The translations under genes and the position numbers were made by a program. This document shows, piece by piece, positions 1 to 5,900 of a DNA stretch of 10,134 nt (the first letter of the stretch is position 1; the number at the start of each line of letters is the position of its first letter). The notes below the pieces were generated by a model, which saw only the letters and a list, made by a program, of their open reading frames with translations, was not told the DNA's origin and did not search any database. Source of the DNA: CALMEC01 sp031366605 (GTDB lineage Bacteria; Actinomycetota; Thermoleophilia; Miltoncostaeales; Miltoncostaeaceae); contig JANLOO010000041.1 of NCBI GenBank assembly GCA_031366605.1, positions 1 through 10,134 of the forward strand, read 5' to 3'.

Positions 1-912
1 CATCTCCTCGCTGATCTGCTCACCACCGGTCAGGATGGCGATGTCCTCGAGCATGCGCTTGCGACGATCACCGAAGCCCGGGGCCTTGACCACGATGCCG
101 GTGAACGTGCCACGCAGCTTGTTGACGATGAGCGTGGCGAGGGCCTCGCCCTCGACGTCCTCCGCGATGATCAGCATCGGTTTGCCGGTCTGGATGACCT
201 TCTCGAGCAGCGGAAGGATCTCCTTGACCTGCTGGATCTTGCCGCCGTGGGCGAGCACGTAGGCGTCTTCGAGGACGGCTTCCATGCGCTCCTGGTCGGT
301 GACCATGTAGGGCGACATGTACCCGCGCTCAAACTGCATGCCCTCGGTGAACTCGAGCTCCATCCCGAAGGTCTGGCCCTCCTCCACGTTGACCACGCCG
401 TCCTTGCCGACCTTCTCGATGGCGTCACTGATCATGTCGCCGACCTCACGGTCACGCGCCGAAATCGTCGCCACACGAGCGATGTCCTCCTTGCCCTGCA
501 CCGGCCGGGCGTTCTTGCGAATCTCCTCGACGACGACGTCGACAGCCTGCTCGATGCCGCGCTTGAGGCCCATCGGGTTGGCACCCGCAGCCACGTTCTT
601 GACACCCTCGCGGACGATTGCCTGCGCAAGCAGGGTCGCTGTCGTGGTGCCGTCACCGGCGATGTCGTTGGTGGCCGTCGCAACCTCGCGCACGAGCTGT
701 GCGCCCTGGTTCTCGAACGGGTCGTCCGCCTCGATCTCGCGGGCGATCGTCACACCGTCGTTGGTGACGGTCGGCGCGCCGAACGGCTTCTGGATCACGA
801 CGTAGCGGCCCTTGGGACCGAGCGTGACCTTGACCGCGTCGGCCAGGACGTTGACGCCGCGCTCAAGCGCCCGGCGTGCATCCTCGTTGAACAAAATCTC
901 CTTGTGCGCCAT
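1..912 (-). CDS. groEL: 60 kDa chaperonin GroEL, 3'-truncated by window edge
   Basis: Large subunit of the ATP-driven cytosolic folding chamber that works with the GroES lid. The first 304 residues are visible, a little over half of the usual ~540, and the frame is open at base 1. Family landmarks are in place: the phosphate-binding segment LGPKGR at 31-36, FGAPTVTNDG at 44-53, and GDGTTTAT at 86-93, where D87 matches the Asp needed for ATP hydrolysis. The apical-domain segments TFGMELEFTEGMQF at 181-194 and KPMLIIAEDVEGEAL at 244-258 also fit. The ATG shares one base with the groES stop (TAATG), so the two are translationally coupled and share the CIRCE-controlled promoter upstream. One oddity is Tyr37, where most GroELs have Asn after GPKGR. 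The C-terminus is outside the window, so the Gly-Met or His-rich tail type cannot be judged. Confidence 0.98.
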   Translation of the reverse strand, partial: MAHKEILFNEDARRALERGVNVLADAVKVTLGPKGRYVVIQKPFGAPTVTNDGVTIAREIEADDPFENQGAQLVREVATATNDIAGDGTTTATLLAQAIVREGVKNVAAGANPMGLKRGIEQAVDVVVEEIRKNARPVQGKEDIARVATISARDREVGDMISDAIEKVGKDGVVNVEEGQTFGMELEFTEGMQFERGYMSPYMVTDQERMEAVLEDAYVLAHGGKIQQVKEILPLLEKVIQTGKPMLIIAEDVEGEALATLIVNKLRGTFTGIVVKAPGFGDRRKRMLEDIAILTGGEQISEEM

Positions 913-1199
913 TACTTGTCCGCCTTCGCCAAGACATCCGATTCGCGAATGATCAAAAGATCCTCGCCATCGATCTCGACTTCTGTCCCGCCGTACTTCG
1001 AATAGATCACCTCGTCACCCACCACGAGGTCAAGGGGTACCCGCACGCCGTCGTCGTAACGTCCCTCGCCGACTGCCAGAACCTCGCCGCGTTGCGGCTT
1101 CTCCTGGGCAGTGTCGGGGAGCACGATCCCGCTTGCGGTGACATCCTCAGCCTCGATCTGGCGGATGACGATCCTGTCGCCCAGTGGCTTCAGTCGCAT
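912..1199 (-). CDS. groES: 10 kDa co-chaperonin GroES
   Basis: Lid of the GroEL chamber; a seven-subunit ring that caps GroEL-ATP in the cytosol. The 95-residue length is normal. Seen in the sequence: N-terminal LKPLGDRIVI at 3-12, a mobile loop around 16-33 with the GroEL-contacting SGIVLPD at 23-29, GDEVIYSKYGGTEVEIDGED at 61-80 forming the core barrel, and LLIIRESDVLA near the end. Two ATGs lie close together. The first directly abuts the AAGGAG at 1206-1211, while the second (1199) sits six bases from it, so 1199 is chosen and gives the canonical MRLKPLGDR start. It is first in the groESL operon and its TAA overlaps the groEL ATG by one base. Heat-shock control by HrcA is inferred from the adjacent CIRCE element. 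Confidence 0.97.
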   Translation of the reverse strand: MRLKPLGDRIVIRQIEAEDVTASGIVLPDTAQEKPQRGEVLAVGEGRYDDGVRVPLDLVVGDEVIYSKYGGTEVEIDGEDLLIIRESDVLAKADK

Positions 1200-1212
1200 C
1201 TGCATCTCCTTT

Positions 1213-1239
1213 TTGGCACTCGTCACCTTTGAGTGCCAA
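1213..1239 (-). promoter_or_regulatory. CIRCE operator (HrcA binding site) of groESL
   Basis: A perfect 9-bp inverted repeat, TTGGCACTC and GAGTGCCAA, separated by exactly nine bases (1222-1230). This matches the CIRCE consensus TTAGCACTC-N9-GAGTGCTAA with one compensated change in each arm. It lies between the putative -10 box and the groES ribosome binding site, the usual place for a CIRCE repressing groESL. By family knowledge, HrcA binds here and releases when GroEL is occupied by misfolded protein; hrcA itself is not in the window. Confidence 0.95.
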
Positions 1240-1240
1240 G

Positions 1241-1269
1241 ACTTTACCCGGCGGCGCGAATCGAAACAA
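1241..1269 (-). promoter_or_regulatory. groESL promoter, housekeeping sigma type
   Basis: Read on the minus strand, TTGTTT (1264-1269) serves as the -35 box and TAAAGT (1241-1246) as the -10 box, with a 17-base spacer. The expected start point falls inside the CIRCE element, so a bound repressor would block initiation. The position and spacing are good; the boxes are imperfect and no start site has been measured. Confidence 0.7.
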
Positions 1270-1330
1270 GCACGGATTCGCCCGCCCTCGCGCGCAACCG
1301 ACTGACCACCCGCCGGCAAGACGGCCACCC

Positions 1331-1777
1331 GAAGTACTCAGGTTCTCAGATGTTCGTGTCGATGGCCTCTTGATGAAGGTATTCCACGCAGCGAGTACCT
1401 GCGTCGGTTGCCCCCGCCGACGTGCTGAAAATCGCAAAACCGTTTGTCGACGAGATGGGCGGCGCGGGCGAACAGGCGCGTCTGCTTGGGGCCATCATCA
1501 GCCTCGGGGAGACGCTTCAGATGCTGACGGTCGCAGAAGGGGTTGAGTTCGAATACCAGGCCCAGGGGGTCTCAGGATGCTCGGTTGCGATCTGGCGCAG
1601 GGGTTCCATTTTTCCCGTCCGCTCGCCCCGGGTCCATTCGGCCAACATTTGCGGGGCGGCTTGAACGCCTGCGATCTGGCGGTCGCCGAACCCACCGAAC
1701 CTGAGTCGGCGAACTCGGATCGTGAGGACTTCGTCCCACTTCCCGCAAGCGGCGACATGCGTCCGATGACGCGCTGA
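1331..1777 (+). pseudogene. EAL-domain (cyclic-di-GMP phosphodiesterase) remnant, frameshifted
   Basis: Pieces of the C-terminal half of an EAL domain read in order but in shifting frames. A weak first piece ends in DVRV (near 1334-1363). Next come LDEG and SEYLRRLP (to about 1412), matching LDDFG...LSYLRRLP of EAL proteins. Then ADVLKIAKPFVDEM and LLGAIISLGETLQMLTVAEG (1416-1550), matching VLKIDRSFVD...AIIALA...VVAEGVE. Last is GLRMLGCDLAQGFHFSRPL (from 1568), matching the LRELGCDLAQGYLFSRPL ending. The last two frame changes fall at runs of five C (1411-1415) and five G (1565-1569). The catalytic EAL motif and the whole N-terminal half are missing, because the groESL promoter lies there. 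The last frame stops at 1777 after a tail of about 40 residues with no recognised similarity. This is a decayed, inactive gene; homopolymer sequencing error could explain two shifts but not the missing half. Confidence 0.8.
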
Positions 1778-1811
1778 CGATCGACCGGGTCGGCCGGGTG
1801 ACGTTGGGCCC

Positions 1812-2174
1812 CTATTTGAGCGAGGGGTACTCGATGATCTCGCTGAAGTGGATGACCGAGACTTCGTCGTCGAGGCCGACTTCCCGGGCGTAGATGTGCG
1901 ACAGGAAGTGGATCGTGTCCTCGACCAGGCGAAACTCGGGGTTGTCGCGCTCGATCTCACGTTGCGTCAGCTCGCGAATGGGCTTGACGTCGACCTGGTC
2001 GATGATCGCTGTGAAGATCTTCTGACGCGGACCGTGGCGGTGCCCCACCGTGACCCACACCAGCTGGCCCTTCTTGTATTTGTGACCCTTGTCGCTCAGC
2101 CGAATCGTGGCCGTCTTGCGGCCCTTGCGGAGCTGGTCGATGAAGAGCGGCGAGTAGAAGTTAAGGGCGAACAC
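1812..2174 (-). CDS. ASCH-domain protein
   Basis: A 120-residue protein made up almost entirely of an ASCH domain, a PUA-like beta-barrel fold thought to bind RNA or modified nucleotides. Visible family features: GRKTATIRLSDKGHKYKKGQ at 18-37, where the Lys-Thr-x-Thr-hydrophobic-Arg segment and the Gly of the KxGQ/D turn line the proposed ligand cleft; an alternating hydrophobic strand FTAIIDQVDVKPI around 54-66; and the closing strand DDEVSVIHFSEI near 102-113. No signal peptide or membrane segment is seen. Its start lies inside the 3' end of the Nudix gene (14-base overlap), so translation is probably coupled and the pair is probably functionally linked. The exact substrate cannot be read from the sequence; an RNA-linked or nucleotide-clearance role is inference. 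Confidence 0.85.
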   Translation of the reverse strand: MFALNFYSPLFIDQLRKGRKTATIRLSDKGHKYKKGQLVWVTVGHRHGPRQKIFTAIIDQVDVKPIRELTQREIERDNPEFRLVEDTIHFLSHIYAREVGLDDEVSVIHFSEIIEYPSLK

Positions 2175-2685
2175 TGAGATCTCCGAACGGTTCGTGCGGG
2201 ACGACGGCGCTGACCGCGCCAGCGGTTTGTTTCGCCGCGGGGGACGTTGAACCTGCCGTGCCCAGCAGGTACTCGTGCGCGCGCAAGATCACGTCGCGCT
2301 CACCGGGGTAGGAGACGGATGTGGCCGCGATGCTGAGCGGCACATAACGCACGCCATCGACCTCGTCGTTGTTGTGGTCCGGAGAGCCGGACTGGTACTG
2401 CAACAGAAAGAACTCGACGCGCTTTGCGATGCGGGCCCGCTGGCGCCGCGAATAGAACCAGTACGAGATCTCACCCAACGGCGCCAAGTGCTTCGTGCGC
2501 AGCCCGGTCTCCTCCCACACCTCGCGGATCGCGGTGTCGACCGCCTGCTCGCCCTCCTCAAGGTGCCCCTTGGGCAGAGCCAGCACACGCCTGTCTTGAA
2601 CTTCGATCAGCGCGACAAATGTCTGGCGCCCAATGGGAACCAAGACGACCCCACCGGCCGAGTGCTCATGAATAACGCGCGCCAC
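2161..2685 (-). CDS. Nudix hydrolase
   Basis: A 174-residue cytosolic Nudix pyrophosphohydrolase, which cleaves a nucleoside diphosphate linked to another moiety. The complete box GX5EX7REUXEEXGU is present: G40, E46, R54-E55, E58-E59, G61-L62. The acidic residues would bind Mg2+ or Mn2+. The strand HEHSAGGVVLV at 6-16 and the LALPKGHLEEGE approach to the box are typical of the family. A Phe/Tyr-rich strand (ISYWFYSRRQRARIAKRVEF, 73-92) may select the substrate. The last ~35 residues are Ala/Ser/Pro-rich and probably flexible. The start is GTG at 2685, chosen because the conserved N-terminal strand follows at once; the ribosome site is weak and partly inside a hairpin. The 3' end overlaps the ASCH gene. 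Substrates tried by relatives vary widely (8-oxo-dGTP, ADP-ribose, Ap4A), so none is claimed. Confidence 0.93.
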   Translation of the reverse strand: MARVIHEHSAGGVVLVPIGRQTFVALIEVQDRRVLALPKGHLEEGEQAVDTAIREVWEETGLRTKHLAPLGEISYWFYSRRQRARIAKRVEFFLLQYQSGSPDHNNDEVDGVRYVPLSIAATSVSYPGERDVILRAHEYLLGTAGSTSPAAKQTAGAVSAVVPHEPFGDLSVRP

Positions 2686-2686
2686 C

Positions 2687-2713
2687 CGCGGAGCCTACCC
2701 ACTCGGCTCCGCG
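2687..2713 (-). terminator. 9-bp hairpin between repeat-protein gene and Nudix gene
   Basis: A perfect inverted repeat: arms 2687-2695 (CGCGGAGCC) and 2705-2713 (GGCTCCGCG) around a nine-base loop. On the minus strand it follows the repeat-protein stop by 16 bases and ends one base before the Nudix GTG. No T tract follows, so it is either a U-less terminator that also separates the two genes, or a structure that hides the Nudix ribosome site (a GGTAGG-like stretch lies in the loop and right arm). The sequence alone does not decide between these. Confidence 0.5.
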
Positions 2714-2729
2714 AGGGCGTCACCCGTGG

Positions 2730-3398
2730 TTACTTGCCGCGGAACATCTTCTTGAGCGCGGCGAACAACCCCTTGCCCGCATTCTCGATCTCGTCCATCG
2801 GGAGCTTCTCGCGGATTTCCTTGAGGTCCTCCTTGAGTTCGGCCGCACGCTCTTGCACGGAGTCCATGGCGCGGTCCACGGCGTCGCCGATCTTCTCGCC
2901 GGCGCCTCCGCCACCGCTCCCGCCGCCGACCCACTTGTCGAGGGCCTCCCAACCAGTCTTGCCGGACGGAGCCGACGTCCCCGCGTCACTCGACGCGGCT
3001 GCTGCTGCGCCGCCACCGCCGCCGACCCACTTGTCCAGGGCCTCCCAACCGGTCGTGCCGGACGGAGCAGCCGGGGCTGCGCCTGCGCCGCCACCGCCGC
3101 CGACCCACTTGTCGAGGGCCTCCCAACCGGTCGTGCCGGATGGAGCCGCCGCAGCGACGGCCTCAGCGACCGGAGCAGCAGCCTCAGCAGCCGGGGCTGC
3201 GCCTGCGCCGCCGCCGCCGACCCATTTGTCGAGGGCCTCCCAACCGGTCGTGCCGGATGGAGCCGCCGGTGCGTCAGCGTCGGCGGACGGTGCGCCACCC
3301 CCGCCACCGACCCACTTCTCGAGGGCCTCCCAACCGGTCTTTGCCGCACCACCGGCGATGGGAGGACGGAAACGCGTAGGACGATCAGGGCTGGTCAT
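2730..3398 (-). CDS. Unrecognised five-repeat Trp-motif linker protein with amphipathic C-terminal helix
   Basis: A 222-residue protein I do not recognise. Five copies of TGWEALDKWV (first copy has E for D) lie at residues 21-30, 51-60, 90-99, 116-125 and 148-157. Each is followed by 3-5 glycines, and most are preceded by a P-S-G-T/K-T lead. The linkers of 16-29 residues are Ala, Gly, Pro, Ser and some acid, so probably disordered. Residues 168-200 form a charged heptad-like helix (MDSVQERAAELKEDLKEIRE). The final GLFAALKKMFRGK (210-222) is amphipathic and basic, like membrane-targeting tails of MinD or FtsA. There is no signal peptide, so it is likely cytosolic. The start at 3398 has an AGAGG six bases upstream; an in-frame ATG at 3431 adds 11 residues but lacks such a site. 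It sits 96 bases after rsgA and 44 before the Nudix gene. A multivalent scaffold or linker role is inference from architecture only. Confidence 0.8.
   Translation of the reverse strand: MTSPDRPTRFRPPIAGGAAKTGWEALEKWVGGGGGAPSADADAPAAPSGTTGWEALDKWVGGGGAGAAPAAEAAAPVAEAVAAAAPSGTTGWEALDKWVGGGGGAGAAPAAPSGTTGWEALDKWVGGGGGAAAAASSDAGTSAPSGKTGWEALDKWVGGGSGGGGAGEKIGDAVDRAMDSVQERAAELKEDLKEIREKLPMDEIENAGKGLFAALKKMFRGK
2928..3338. repeat. Five 30-bp in-frame coding repeats (TGWEALDKWV)
   Basis: Copies at 2928-2957, 3024-3053, 3102-3131, 3219-3248 and 3309-3338. The middle copy (3102) acts as consensus. Each of the other four differs from it by a single base, and three of those four changes are silent (Lys, Leu and Thr codons). 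Intervals are 96, 78, 117 and 90 bases, all multiples of three. The linker DNA next to the copies at 3102 and 3219 also shares a stretch beginning GCAGCCGGGGCTGCG (from about 3068 and 3187). This implies duplication of a whole repeat-plus-linker unit. Confidence 0.95.
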
Positions 3399-3494
3399 CG
3401 ACACCTCTCGGGCGGGGGGAAACGTGGACATGGGCTTGCAGCAGACGACACGATCACGCGTCAGGCGCGAAACTACGCCTGGCCCACGCGAGGG

Positions 3495-4349
3495 TCAAGG
3501 ATTCTCGACGAACCATTTGTAGCTTTCGAGCCGGGTTGGGGCGATGCGCCCGGCCAGCCCGCACCCGGTGTCGCCGAGATGACGGCAGTCGCGGAACCTG
3601 CACTGCCCCTGGATCGCGCGGATCTCGGGGAACGCGTCGGCAGCCTCATCGGCCTGGAGCGGGGGCAGAAACAGGGAGCGCACGCCCGCCGTGTCGACGA
3701 CGGCCCCACCATCGGGGAGCGGGATGAGCCGGGGATCGCTCGTCGTATGACGCCCGGTTCCATCACGGTCACTGACGTCCCCGACCGCCCGCGCGACCCC
3801 GGTCAGGCCACGGGTCAACGTCGACTTGCCGACACCCGACTGGCCGACCAGCGCGGCAAGCCGCTGCGCGATGTACCCCCGCAGCGCCTCGATCAGCGCG
3901 TCGTCTTTTGCTGACCCGACGAAGACGTCGTAGCCGAGACTCCGGTACAGATCACTCAGCGACTGCGTCTGAGCGTCCTGCGGCGCGAGATCCGACTTGG
4001 TCAGCACCACCGCCGCGTCCAGCCCACCCACCCATGCGGCGACCAGATATCGGTCGATCAGATGGGGCCGGGGCTCAGGTCGGGTCAGGGATTCCATCAC
4101 CAGAACGACGTCGGCGTTTGCGACGATCAGGCGCCGTGGACCATCTTGTCCCGCCGCGCGCTCCAGGCTCGTGCGGCGCGGGAGGATGCCGGTGATGACG
4201 ACGTCGTCGTCGGTGACTCGGGTCTCGACCAGATCTCCCACCGCGAGCGGACGGCCGGGAAGCCGGGGGAGGATGTGCGCCTCACGCACCTCCTCCCCCG
4301 TTTGGATTGCGGCCGTCGGCCCCGAGACCCGCAGGACCTGAGCCGGCAT
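3495..4349 (-). CDS. rsgA: Small ribosomal subunit biogenesis GTPase RsgA
   Basis: A circularly permuted GTPase that binds the 30S subunit late in maturation and helps release assembly factors. At 284 residues it is near normal length. Order of parts: N-terminal OB-fold (about 1-65), then the permuted G domain with G4 TKSD (117-120) and G5 SA (146-147). G1/P-loop GQSGVGKST (169-177), the switch region GRHTTSD (199-205) and G3 DTAG (219-222) follow. The C-terminal zinc knuckle has C250, C255, H257 and C263 (RFRDCRHLGDTGC). The P-loop after G4 is diagnostic of the YjeQ/EngC/RsgA family. The ATG lies 11 bases after the hydrolase stop, so the two are probably cotranscribed; no strong ribosome site is seen, consistent with coupling. 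All catalytic motifs look intact. Confidence 0.97.
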   Translation of the reverse strand: MPAQVLRVSGPTAAIQTGEEVREAHILPRLPGRPLAVGDLVETRVTDDDVVITGILPRRTSLERAAGQDGPRRLIVANADVVLVMESLTRPEPRPHLIDRYLVAAWVGGLDAAVVLTKSDLAPQDAQTQSLSDLYRSLGYDVFVGSAKDDALIEALRGYIAQRLAALVGQSGVGKSTLTRGLTGVARAVGDVSDRDGTGRHTTSDPRLIPLPDGGAVVDTAGVRSLFLPPLQADEAADAFPEIRAIQGQCRFRDCRHLGDTGCGLAGRIAPTRLESYKWFVENP

Positions 4350-4360
4350 CGCGGCTGTGC

Positions 4361-5068
4361 CTATGACGACAACTTGATCCCCGGTGTCATGTCAGGCACC
4401 TCAACCGTCGCGGGCACCAGCGCACGCAGCTGCTCCGGCGTTCCGGTCAACACGGGGAACGTGCCGAAGTGGCCGGCGATCACCTGCTTGATCCCCAGCA
4501 GCCGGACGGCGTGCGCGGCCTGGCGCGGGCCCATCGTGAAGTGATCCCCGATTGGGAGCACCGCAACCTGCGGCTTGTAGATCTCGCCGATCAGCGCCAT
4601 GTCACCGAACACGTCCGTGTCGCCGGCTTGGTAGACGACCAGCCCATCGGGGAACTCGATGATGAAGCCCGCGGGGTCGCCACCTTCGACGATCTTGTCG
4701 CCCGAGAGCAGGCCGCAGGAGTGCGACGCGTGAACCATCGTGACCTTGCAACCGGCCACCTCGACGGTGCCGCCCATGTTCATCTGAATCACGTTCTGGC
4801 AGCCCTCGGACTCGAGCCACGCCCCGACCTCGAAGATCGCGACGACGTGCGCGCCCGTCTGCTTGACGGTGTCGACCGCGTCACCGACGTGGTCGAAGTG
4901 CGCATGGGTGATCAAGACCGCGTCGAGCGGCCACGGGTTGTGCAGCTCCGGCGGTGCCGACGGGTTTCCTTTGAGCCACGGATCGACCATGATCCGCCGC
5001 CCCTCAGAGGTCTCCCACAGCCATGTGCCGTGACCAATCCAGGTGACGCTGTTGCCCTTGAGATCCAT
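4361..5068 (-). CDS. UPF0173-type metal-dependent hydrolase (metallo-beta-lactamase fold)
   Basis: A 235-residue cytosolic hydrolase of the metallo-beta-lactamase fold, closest by eye to the UPF0173 family. Metal ligands visible: H55-x-H57-x-D59-H60 (THAHFDHVGD), H113 or H116 in VHASHS, D150 in YQAGDTDVFGDM, and H200 in AGHFGTFP. The GDHFTMGPRQAA segment (174-185) is characteristic of UPF0173 proteins. The ATG at 5068 is preceded by a GGGGGA stretch and starts at MDLKGNSVTWIGHGTW, where family similarity begins. Longer readings upstream would run back through the pyrE end and were not used. It sits 49 bases after pyrE and 11 before rsgA. The family has no well-established substrate, so the reaction is left open. 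Confidence 0.93.
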   Translation of the reverse strand: MDLKGNSVTWIGHGTWLWETSEGRRIMVDPWLKGNPSAPPELHNPWPLDAVLITHAHFDHVGDAVDTVKQTGAHVVAIFEVGAWLESEGCQNVIQMNMGGTVEVAGCKVTMVHASHSCGLLSGDKIVEGGDPAGFIIEFPDGLVVYQAGDTDVFGDMALIGEIYKPQVAVLPIGDHFTMGPRQAAHAVRLLGIKQVIAGHFGTFPVLTGTPEQLRALVPATVEVPDMTPGIKLSS

Positions 5069-5117
5069 CGTGTTCCCCCAAAGCTGATGACGGGTGGATT
5101 CGGACGTCGATCGGATG

Positions 5118-5678
5118 CTAGCCAAGGAGCTCCGATGCTCCGAACAGTGCGTACAACGGGGCGGCGCCAAGCTCAGCCTCGACTGCCTCGCGACCACCCT
5201 CCTCACGGTCGATGACGACGAGTGCTGCGACGACCTCGCCCCCGGCCTTACGGGCCTTTTGGATCGCATCGATGATCGATCCACCGGTCGTCAGGGTGTC
5301 GTCGACGACCGCGACCGGCGTGCCCTCCTCGATGAACGGCCCTTCGATCCAGTTCTGCAAGCCGTGTTTCTTGGCCTCTTTGCGCACGAAGAACCCGGTC
5401 CAGCGGTGACCCTCGCTCCATGCGGCCGCGCTGACGGCACACACGAGCGGATCGGCGCCGAGGGTCAACCCACCGACGGCAGCAGGCGAGTGCGGCGCCA
5501 ACGCCGCGTAGCCCAGATGTCCTGCCAGGGCAGCGCCCTCGGGATCGAGCAACACCTGACGGGCGTCGACGTAGTACGAGGAGCGCTTGCCAGAGGCCAG
5601 CACCACCGACTCGCGCGTCAGCGCACGGTCGCGGAGCAGCGTCAGCAGACGGTCACGGTCAGTGGACGGGTCGGTCAC
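5118..5678 (-). CDS. pyrE: Orotate phosphoribosyltransferase
   Basis: Joins orotate to PRPP to make orotidine 5'-phosphate and pyrophosphate, the fifth step of UMP synthesis in the cytosol. At 186 residues it is of usual to slightly short length. Seen: the entry segment LASGKRSSYYVDAR (28-41) that helps hold orotate, GGLTLGADPLVCAV (69-82), the catalytic flexible loop FVRKEAKKHG (97-106), and the PRPP-binding motif VVDDTLTTGGS (124-134) with its paired Asp126-Asp127. The start is GTG at 5678, 30 bases after the stop of the zinc-ribbon gene. Other pyr genes are not in the window, so pyrE is detached from a full pyrimidine operon here. Confidence 0.96.
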   Translation of the reverse strand: MTDPSTDRDRLLTLLRDRALTRESVVLASGKRSSYYVDARQVLLDPEGAALAGHLGYAALAPHSPAAVGGLTLGADPLVCAVSAAAWSEGHRWTGFFVRKEAKKHGLQNWIEGPFIEEGTPVAVVDDTLTTGGSIIDAIQKARKAGGEVVAALVVIDREEGGREAVEAELGAAPLYALFGASELLG

Positions 5679-5708
5679 CCGAGCGATGCTACCGATGCCG
5701 CCCGCGGA

Positions 5709-5900
5709 CTACTTGCGTCGGTGCCCGCAGCCGTCGCAACCGTCGCAGATCACCGGAAGGTATTCGTGCGGACGGTCCCCGTCGAGCGCCTCCAGGTAGC
5801 TTCCGGTGCCAAAGCACCACAGACACAGATCTGGGGCTTGCATCGGAACCGTGCGGGGGGCAACGGGGCGTCGGGTCTGAGGGTCGTTGGGGATCGCCAT
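5709..5900 (-). CDS. Small zinc-ribbon protein with DnaJ-like Cys motifs
   Basis: A 63-residue protein of no recognised family. It holds two Cys clusters: CLWCFGTG at 26-33, which fits the CxxCxGxG motif of DnaJ zinc fingers, and CDGCDGCGH at 52-60. Four or more Cys plus H60 could bind one zinc ion. The first ~20 residues are Pro/Arg-rich and probably unstructured. The ATG at 5900 has GGAGGAGGGA upstream (5906-5915), an excellent ribosome site, which rules out the longer reading that would start at 6089 inside the Nfu gene. It is first in the minus-strand run and 30 bases ahead of pyrE. A nucleic-acid-binding or redox/chaperone-accessory role is possible, but nothing in the sequence settles it. 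Confidence 0.8.
   Translation of the reverse strand: MAIPNDPQTRRPVAPRTVPMQAPDLCLWCFGTGSYLEALDGDRPHEYLPVICDGCDGCGHRRK

Noticed and set aside
247..1005. Plus-strand open frame of 252 codons opposite groEL
   Set aside because: Shadow of the highly conserved groEL coding strand in GC-rich DNA.
1498..1960. Minus-strand open frames opposite the EAL remnant
   Set aside because: Ser/Arg-rich translations with no family feature; they conflict with the ASCH gene and the clear EAL fragments on the other strand.
2928..3338. Regularly spaced near-identical ~30-bp repeats, CRISPR-like at first sight
   Set aside because: The copies are in one reading frame, intervals vary (78-117) but are always multiples of three, the 'spacers' are low-complexity coding linkers, and no cas gene is present.
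3460..3483. Imperfect inverted repeat with CAGGCG and CGCCTG arms after rsgA
   Set aside because: Only 6 bp with an eight-base loop and no T run; too weak to call a terminator.
2275..3522. Plus-strand open frame of 415 codons opposite the Nudix and repeat-protein genes
   Set aside because: It is antisense to two genes with clear signatures. Its Pro-rich and Thr-His-Leu repeats are just the mirror of the Gly/Trp repeat codons.
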